A stretch of DNA of 9,444 nt from an uncultured Collinsella sp. (lineage in GTDB: Bacteria > Actinomycetota > Coriobacteriia > Coriobacteriales > Coriobacteriaceae). The translations under genes and the position numbers were made by a program. Shown here in pieces: positions 5,836 to 9,444 of the stretch. Positions within the stretch are counted from its first letter, which is position 1; every line of letters starts with the position of its first letter. Where the stretch lies: the NCBI GenBank assembly GCA_900550735.1, contig URTD01000068.1:1-9444 (forward strand). Direction: 5' to 3'. The notes beneath the pieces were generated by a model. It searched no databases. It saw nothing but the letters and a program-made list of their open reading frames with translations, and was not told where the DNA came from.

Positions 5836-6702
5836 ATGCTGACGATCGGGTGTCATCTTTCGACGACGAAGGGCTATCGGGCGATGGGGGAGACGGCGCT
5901 GTCCATTGGCGCCAATACCTTTGCGTTCTTTACGCGCAACCCGCGCGGTGGCAAGGCAAAAGATCTTGACATGGATGACGTGGCGGCTCTGCGCGAGCTT
6001 ATGGCGCAAAACGACTTTGGACCGCTGGTGGCGCATGCCCCGTATACCTATAACCCCTGCTCCGCTAAGGAGCGAGCGCGCGAGTTTGCCCTGGAGGCCA
6101 TGGCCGAGGATCTGCAGCGCATGGAAGCACTGCCCGGCAACTACTACAATTTTCATCCCGGTGCGCATGTGGGTCAGGGGGCAGACGTCGGCATTCAGAT
6201 GATTGTTGATACGCTGTGCCAGGTGATGTTTGAGGGACAGCAGACGACGGTATTGCTTGAGACCATGGCCGGCAAGGGCACCGAGGTGGGCCGTAGCTTT
6301 GAAGAACTGGCGTACATTATCGAGGGCGTTGCCGCCAAGTGCCCAGAGCTGTCCGATAAGCTGGGCGTTTGTTTGGACACCTGCCATGTGAGCGATGCCG
6401 GCTACGACATCATCCATGATCTGGACGGCGTACTCGACGAGTTCGACCGCGTGGTGGGTATCGATCGCTTGCATGCCGTACACATCAACGATTCGAAGAA
6501 CCCTTGTGGCGCCCATAAAGATCGTCACGAGTGCATCGGCAAGGGATACCTTGGCAGCGAGGAATTTGGTGGCGGTATGCAGGTTATGCAGAATATTGTA
6601 TCGAATGGCCGTTTGTGTTCGCTGCCGTTTATTTTGGAGACTCCGAACGAACTTGCAGGTTATGCAGCTGAAATTAGATTATTAAGGTCATTGCAGCAGT
6701 AA
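5836..6702 (+). CDS. nfo: Endonuclease IV (AP endonuclease)
   Basis: The 288-residue protein is a full-length endonuclease IV, a TIM-barrel enzyme with three zinc ions that cuts the DNA backbone 5' of abasic sites in base excision repair. The start ATG at 5836 follows GAGGGGGAG (5821-5829). All metal ligands known from E. coli Nfo appear in order: H67 (VAHAPY), H107 (NFHPGAHVG), E142 (LLETMAGKG), D181 and H184 ([11 protein letters not shown]), H216 (HINDSKN), D229 and H231 ([11 protein letters not shown]), and E268 (ILETP). Signature strings of the family are thus complete and the enzyme should be active. It is the last gene of a rightward series, and the repeated hairpin element sits directly before its ribosome binding site, which suggests shared control with the preceding oxidoreductase. 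No terminator is visible in the 61 bases after it. Confidence 0.96.
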   Translation: MLTIGCHLSTTKGYRAMGETALSIGANTFAFFTRNPRGGKAKDLDMDDVAALRELMAQNDFGPLVAHAPYTYNPCSAKERAREFALEAMAEDLQRMEALPGNYYNFHPGAHVGQGADVGIQMIVDTLCQVMFEGQQTTVLLETMAGKGTEVGRSFEELAYIIEGVAAKCPELSDKLGVCLDTCHVSDAGYDIIHDLDGVLDEFDRVVGIDRLHAVHINDSKNPCGAHKDRHECIGKGYLGSEEFGGGMQVMQNIVSNGRLCSLPFILETPNELAGYAAEIRLLRSLQQ

Positions 6703-6763
6703 TGACTGTCACAAAGTAGAGTATTCCATTCACGTTATGGGTTTGTTTCAATCAGTTTTCTCA

Positions 6764-6792
6764 TTGCAGATTCGTAATTCCGGGTGCATAAT
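6764..6792 (+). promoter_or_regulatory. Promoter of the amino-acid ABC transporter operon
   Basis: TTGCAG (6764-6769) and CATAAT (6787-6792) are spaced by exactly 17 bases, matching four and five of six consensus bases. Transcription would start near 6799. It is the best promoter in the window and lies in an AT-rich spacer. Confidence 0.75.
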
Positions 6793-6809
6793 AGCCAACA
6801 GTTTTTGCA

Positions 6810-6831
6810 GACCTCTGAATCAAACGAGGTC
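6810..6831 (+). promoter_or_regulatory. Inverted repeat in the leader of the binding-protein gene
   Basis: GACCTC (6810-6815) and GAGGTC (6826-6831) are perfect 6-bp arms around a 10-base loop. They lie between the predicted transcription start and the GGAAGGAG ribosome binding site (6836-6843), so they could be an operator or an RNA hairpin. No known regulator site is recognised. Confidence 0.4.
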
Positions 6832-6849
6832 ACCGGAAGGAGACTGATT

Positions 6850-7710
6850 ATGAAGCTGAAGAAGCTTGGCGCATTTGCCGCCGCGGGTGCTATGGCGCTC
6901 GCCCTTGCTCTGACGGGCTGCGGTTCGTCCAACGCCACCTCTAGTTCTGATGCCGGTTCCAGCAGCTCTGACGACGCTAAGGTCGAGAAGGTCGACGGCT
7001 CCAAGGAGTACGCGCTCGTCAAGGACGGCACGCTGACCGTCGGCACCTCTGCCGAGTACGCGCCGTTTGAGTACAAGGATGACAACGGCGACTACCAGGG
7101 CTTTGACCTTGAGCTCATCAAGGCTATCGGTGACAAGCTGGGTCTGGATGTCGAGTACGTCAACAATGACTTTGACACGCTGGTTCCGGGCGTCGCTTCG
7201 GGCGCCAAGTATGACGTTTCCATCGCGGCTATCACCGACACGCCCGAGCGTGAGAAGGAAGTCACTTTCTCTGATTCCTACTACATGGACGATCAGGCTA
7301 TCGTGACCAAGGTCGATAACACCGACATCACGGCCGACAACTACAGCGAGAAGCTCAACAACGCCGACGCTACCATCATCGTCCAGTCTGGCTCGACCGC
7401 CGAGGCCTTTGCCCAGGAGAACTTCCCCAAGGCCAAGATCGTCCCCTACAAGGACGCCACCGAGTGCTTCAGTGCCCTGCAGTCCGATAAGGGCGACGCC
7501 GTAGTCACCAACCGCTCCGTTGCCAGCCAGCTGACCGCCGAGCAGTTCAACACCTGCCAGACCATCAAGCAGATCAGCACCGGCGAGGAGTACGCCATCG
7601 CCATCAACCAGGGCAACACCAAGCTCAAGGACGACATCAACCAGGCCATCAAGGACCTGACCGACGACGGTACCGTCGACGCCCTCATGGCTAAGTACAA
7701 TATCAAGTAA
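6850..7710 (+). CDS. Amino-acid ABC transporter substrate-binding lipoprotein
   Basis: The ATG at 6850 follows GGAAGGAG at 6 bases and starts a lipoprotein signal, so it is preferred to the upstream start at 6784. The protein has 286 residues. Residues 1-23 are the signal with lipobox LTGC (C24), followed by a Ser/Ala/Asp-rich tether (25-48). Residues about 60-286 form a family 3 solute-binding domain: LTVGTSAEYAPFEY, GFDLELIKAIGDKLG, and AAITDTPEREKEVTFSDSYY, where R134 is the expected ligand carboxylate-binding arginine. It would capture a polar amino acid or related compound outside the cell and pass it to the permease encoded next. The ligand cannot be named. One odd point is GDAVVTNRSVA: the usual Asp that holds the ligand amino group appears as N221. 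A weak terminator follows before the permease gene, which often means the binding protein is made in excess. Confidence 0.93.
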   Translation: MKLKKLGAFAAAGAMALALALTGCGSSNATSSSDAGSSSSDDAKVEKVDGSKEYALVKDGTLTVGTSAEYAPFEYKDDNGDYQGFDLELIKAIGDKLGLDVEYVNNDFDTLVPGVASGAKYDVSIAAITDTPEREKEVTFSDSYYMDDQAIVTKVDNTDITADNYSEKLNNADATIIVQSGSTAEAFAQENFPKAKIVPYKDATECFSALQSDKGDAVVTNRSVASQLTAEQFNTCQTIKQISTGEEYAIAINQGNTKLKDDINQAIKDLTDDGTVDALMAKYNIK

Positions 7711-7732
7711 AATAACTACTTGATTGCGCGCG

Positions 7733-7763
7733 GGCCCTTTCCGTTTTGGCGGAAAGGGCCTTT
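7733..7763 (+). terminator. Weak terminator between binding-protein and permease genes
   Basis: GGCCCTTTCCG (7733-7743) pairs perfectly over 11 bp with 7750-7760 around TTTTGG. Only three T follow (7761-7763) before GCGC. A strong stem with a poor T tract suggests partial termination, allowing readthrough into the permease gene, which has no clear promoter of its own. Confidence 0.7.
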
Positions 7764-7828
7764 GCGCTTCTCTTGACGGAGAGCGTTTCCGTCTCGTTTT
7801 GCCGGCAACTTCTACGATAGGAGCCACC

Positions 7829-9190
7829 TTGTCTCGACTGAACAAAGGGGCCGCGGAGCAGCGTTTTCCACTGCCCTCGATGCTCCAAAAGCTGGCCTGC
7901 GTCATAGCCGTGGCGCTCGCGCTGGTGTGTGCGGGGGCATATGCGCCCACGACCGCTCAGGCGCTTGAGACCGCAAAGATTACCGCCCGACCCAACACCG
8001 GTTCGGGCAGCGATGTGGTCGGCGGCACCGAGACGCGCATTACCTGGGAAGTTCAGGCCGATGCCGACGAGGAGCTGAGCGGTCTTTCTTTGACGTTTGT
8101 CGACGGCACGAAGTTTGGTACCGATGACACGCGATTGACGATGCTCTCGGGCGAGGACCTCATGGATCGTACGCCCATGAAACCTACGTGCAAGGCTGAC
8201 GGCCAGACGCTCAAGATTGACTTTGGTGAGACGGCGCCTGCCGGCGGCTATTTCCGCGTCGAGGTTTACGGCGTGACTTTCCCCGTCGAGGGCGGCGATG
8301 AGGCCTTTAGCGGCACCTTCACTTTGGCCGATGGCTCGACCAAGAAGATCTCCAAGATTCCGTCGGTGGAGATCAAGGGCGTGACGGCCTTCGATAACTT
8401 CCTGGCTGACCTTAAAGAGCAACCGTGGGTCGAGGCGTGGAACTCCAATATGTTCCTGCGCCTGTTCCTGAACCCGGTCATTTTGGTCCAGAGCCTGCCG
8501 ATCGTCTTCAAGGGCTTCCTCATGTCGCTTTCGATCGTGCTTGTGGCGTTTCCGCTGGCAATTCCCTTCGGTTTCGCCCTGTCGCTCATGCGCATCTCCA
8601 AGTCGCGCATCCTGCGCTGCCTCGCCGGCATCTACGTGAATATCATTCGCGGTACGCCGGCGTTCCTGCAGATCTATATCGCGTTCTTCGGTCTGCCGTT
8701 GGCCGGCGTCAAGGTTGATGACTACGTGCTCGGCGTCATCGTCATGGCCATGAATTCGTCTGCCTATCTGTGTGAGATCTTCCGCGCCGGTATTCAATCG
8801 ATCCCCAAGGGCCAAAACGAGGCTGCTCGCTCTCTGGGCATGAATGCCTTCCAGACGCTGCTCTACGTTATGATTCCGCAGACGTTCCGCAATGTTTTGC
8901 CTACGCTGACCAGCGAGTTTATCTTGCTTTACAAGGATACGTCGCTGCTTGCCGCCGTGGGTGTGGTCGAGATCGTCATGAACGCCCGTACCATCGTGGC
9001 CACGACGGGCTCCATTACACCGTACGTGGTTGCCGCCCTGTTCTATCTGGTCATCACCCTGCCGCTCGCTCGCTTGGTGAGCGGTCTTGAGGCGAGGCTT
9101 TTGGGCACGACCGAGACCAAGAAGAAGCGTCCCGCCAAGAGCGCCGGACAGGTTGTCGCGACGCCCGCCGATCACATCGCCGGTCTGTAA
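7829..9190 (+). CDS. Amino-acid ABC transporter permease with extra secreted N-terminal domain
   Basis: A TTG start at 7829 lies 5 bases after AGGAG (7819-7823) and gives 453 residues. The ATG later in the frame (7880) would still include the signal segment but lacks such a site. Residues 21-44 are a hydrophobic signal-like or signal-anchor helix. Residues about 47-200 are polar, rich in Gly, Thr, Asp and alternating hydrophobics, and look like an all-beta extracytoplasmic domain of no family I recognise. Residues about 220-420 are a HisM/ArtQ-type permease: helices near 229-253, 299-318, 364-385 and 397-418, the string IIRGTPAFLQIY (272-283), and the ATPase-docking EAA loop EAARSLGMNA (331-340) ending at PQ (350-351). 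The C-terminal tail is basic (KKKRPAK). Permeases of this family are usually about 220 residues, so the N-terminal half is an addition. The ATPase gene follows 12 bases downstream. Confidence 0.93.
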   Translation: MSRLNKGAAEQRFPLPSMLQKLACVIAVALALVCAGAYAPTTAQALETAKITARPNTGSGSDVVGGTETRITWEVQADADEELSGLSLTFVDGTKFGTDDTRLTMLSGEDLMDRTPMKPTCKADGQTLKIDFGETAPAGGYFRVEVYGVTFPVEGGDEAFSGTFTLADGSTKKISKIPSVEIKGVTAFDNFLADLKEQPWVEAWNSNMFLRLFLNPVILVQSLPIVFKGFLMSLSIVLVAFPLAIPFGFALSLMRISKSRILRCLAGIYVNIIRGTPAFLQIYIAFFGLPLAGVKVDDYVLGVIVMAMNSSAYLCEIFRAGIQSIPKGQNEAARSLGMNAFQTLLYVMIPQTFRNVLPTLTSEFILLYKDTSLLAAVGVVEIVMNARTIVATTGSITPYVVAALFYLVITLPLARLVSGLEARLLGTTETKKKRPAKSAGQVVATPADHIAGL

Positions 9191-9202
9191 GGAGGTCCTA
9201 TC

Positions 9203-9444
9203 ATGAGCGAAACCAATAACTCGAACGAGGTCGTCGTCAGCATCAAGAACCTCCAGAAGGCCTTTGGCGATAACGTGGTCCTGCGCGATATCGATCTGGA
9301 TGTGCATAAGGGCGAGGTCGTCGTAGTTCTGGGTCCTTCGGGCTCGGGCAAGTCGACGATGCTTCGCTGCATCAATCGTCTGGAGCATCCCACGAGTGGC
9401 TCGATTGTCGTTGAGGGTGTGGACGTGTGCGCCAAGGGCGTCGA
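9203..9444 (+). CDS. Amino-acid ABC transporter ATPase, N-terminal part
   Basis: The ATG at 9203 follows GGAGGT (9191-9196) at 6 bases and starts a frame that is open to the window end, giving 80 complete residues of a protein usually about 240-260 long. Walker A is GPSGSGKST at residues 44-52, with the lead-in VVSIKNLQKAFGDNVVLRDI and, after it, MLRCINRLEHPTSGSIVVEG. These strings are typical of the GlnQ/HisP type of polar amino-acid importer ATPases. It would power the permease encoded 12 bases upstream from the cytoplasmic side. Walker B, the signature motif and the stop codon lie outside the window. Confidence 0.95.
   Translation, partial: MSETNNSNEVVVSIKNLQKAFGDNVVLRDIDLDVHKGEVVVVLGPSGSGKSTMLRCINRLEHPTSGSIVVEGVDVCAKGV

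Noticed and set aside
5746..6528. Minus-strand open frame (260 codons) opposite nfo
   Set aside because: Overlaps a complete endonuclease IV gene with all metal ligands; composition is that of a shadow frame.
6820..7950. Minus-strand open frame (376 codons) opposite the binding protein
   Set aside because: Repetitive Val/Leu/Gly/Asp composition is the mirror of the real coding strand; no start signal.
7703..9388. Long minus-strand open frame (561 codons) opposite the permease and ATPase genes
   Set aside because: It is antisense to two clearly recognised genes, is Arg/His/Gln/Asp-rich in the way of GC-rich shadow frames, and shows no family motif.
1..9444. CRISPR arrays, insertion sequences, tRNA or rRNA genes
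   Set aside because: None seen: no regularly spaced repeats, no transposase motifs and no tRNA-like TTCGA arm with CCA end.

Overview
The window looks like chromosomal DNA from a GC-rich anaerobic actinobacterium of the Coriobacteriia, most likely Collinsella or a close relative. This is inferred from codon and base use, gut-anaerobe gene types (an aldo/keto reductase fused to a ferredoxin domain) and an amino-acid ABC permease with an extra secreted N-terminal domain. No database search was possible, so the genus is a judgement.

Layout. 1-549: the C-terminal part of an O-acetylhomoserine sulfhydrylase-type PLP enzyme, closed by a strong terminator (611-650). 651-861: a palindrome-rich leader. 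862-1635: a secreted protein with a coiled coil and a C-terminal 3D (Asp-Asp-Asp) like module. 1825-2031: a 68-residue two-helix membrane protein. 2073-2107: a hairpin terminator shared with the convergent ketopantoate reductase gene (2141-3055, minus strand). 3056-3382: a divergent intergenic region with several hairpins. Then on the plus strand come an aldo/keto reductase-ferredoxin fusion (3383-4573), a Gfo/Idh/MocA dehydrogenase (4664-5683) and endonuclease IV (5836-6702). From 6764 a good promoter drives an amino-acid ABC transporter operon: lipoprotein binding protein, permease and ATPase (cut by the window end).

The most interesting item is a pair of 79-base elements, at 4574-4652 and 5741-5819. 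They align without gaps, 65 of 79 bases are identical, and each folds into a 24-bp stem with a 15-base loop. Four consecutive base pairs differ between the copies and all four are compensated. Each copy sits between the upstream gene and the ribosome binding site of the next gene, and neither has the T tract of a terminator. This could be a structured leader RNA, a protein-binding palindrome or a small mobile repeat. The other main oddity is the ABC permease, which carries a signal-anchor and about 150 extracytoplasmic residues ahead of the usual permease domain.

How the genes may work together: the transporter genes clearly form one unit, with a weak terminator after the binding-protein gene probably setting more binding protein than permease. 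The oxidoreductase-oxidoreductase-Nfo series shares direction and the repeated hairpin, but no common pathway is evident.
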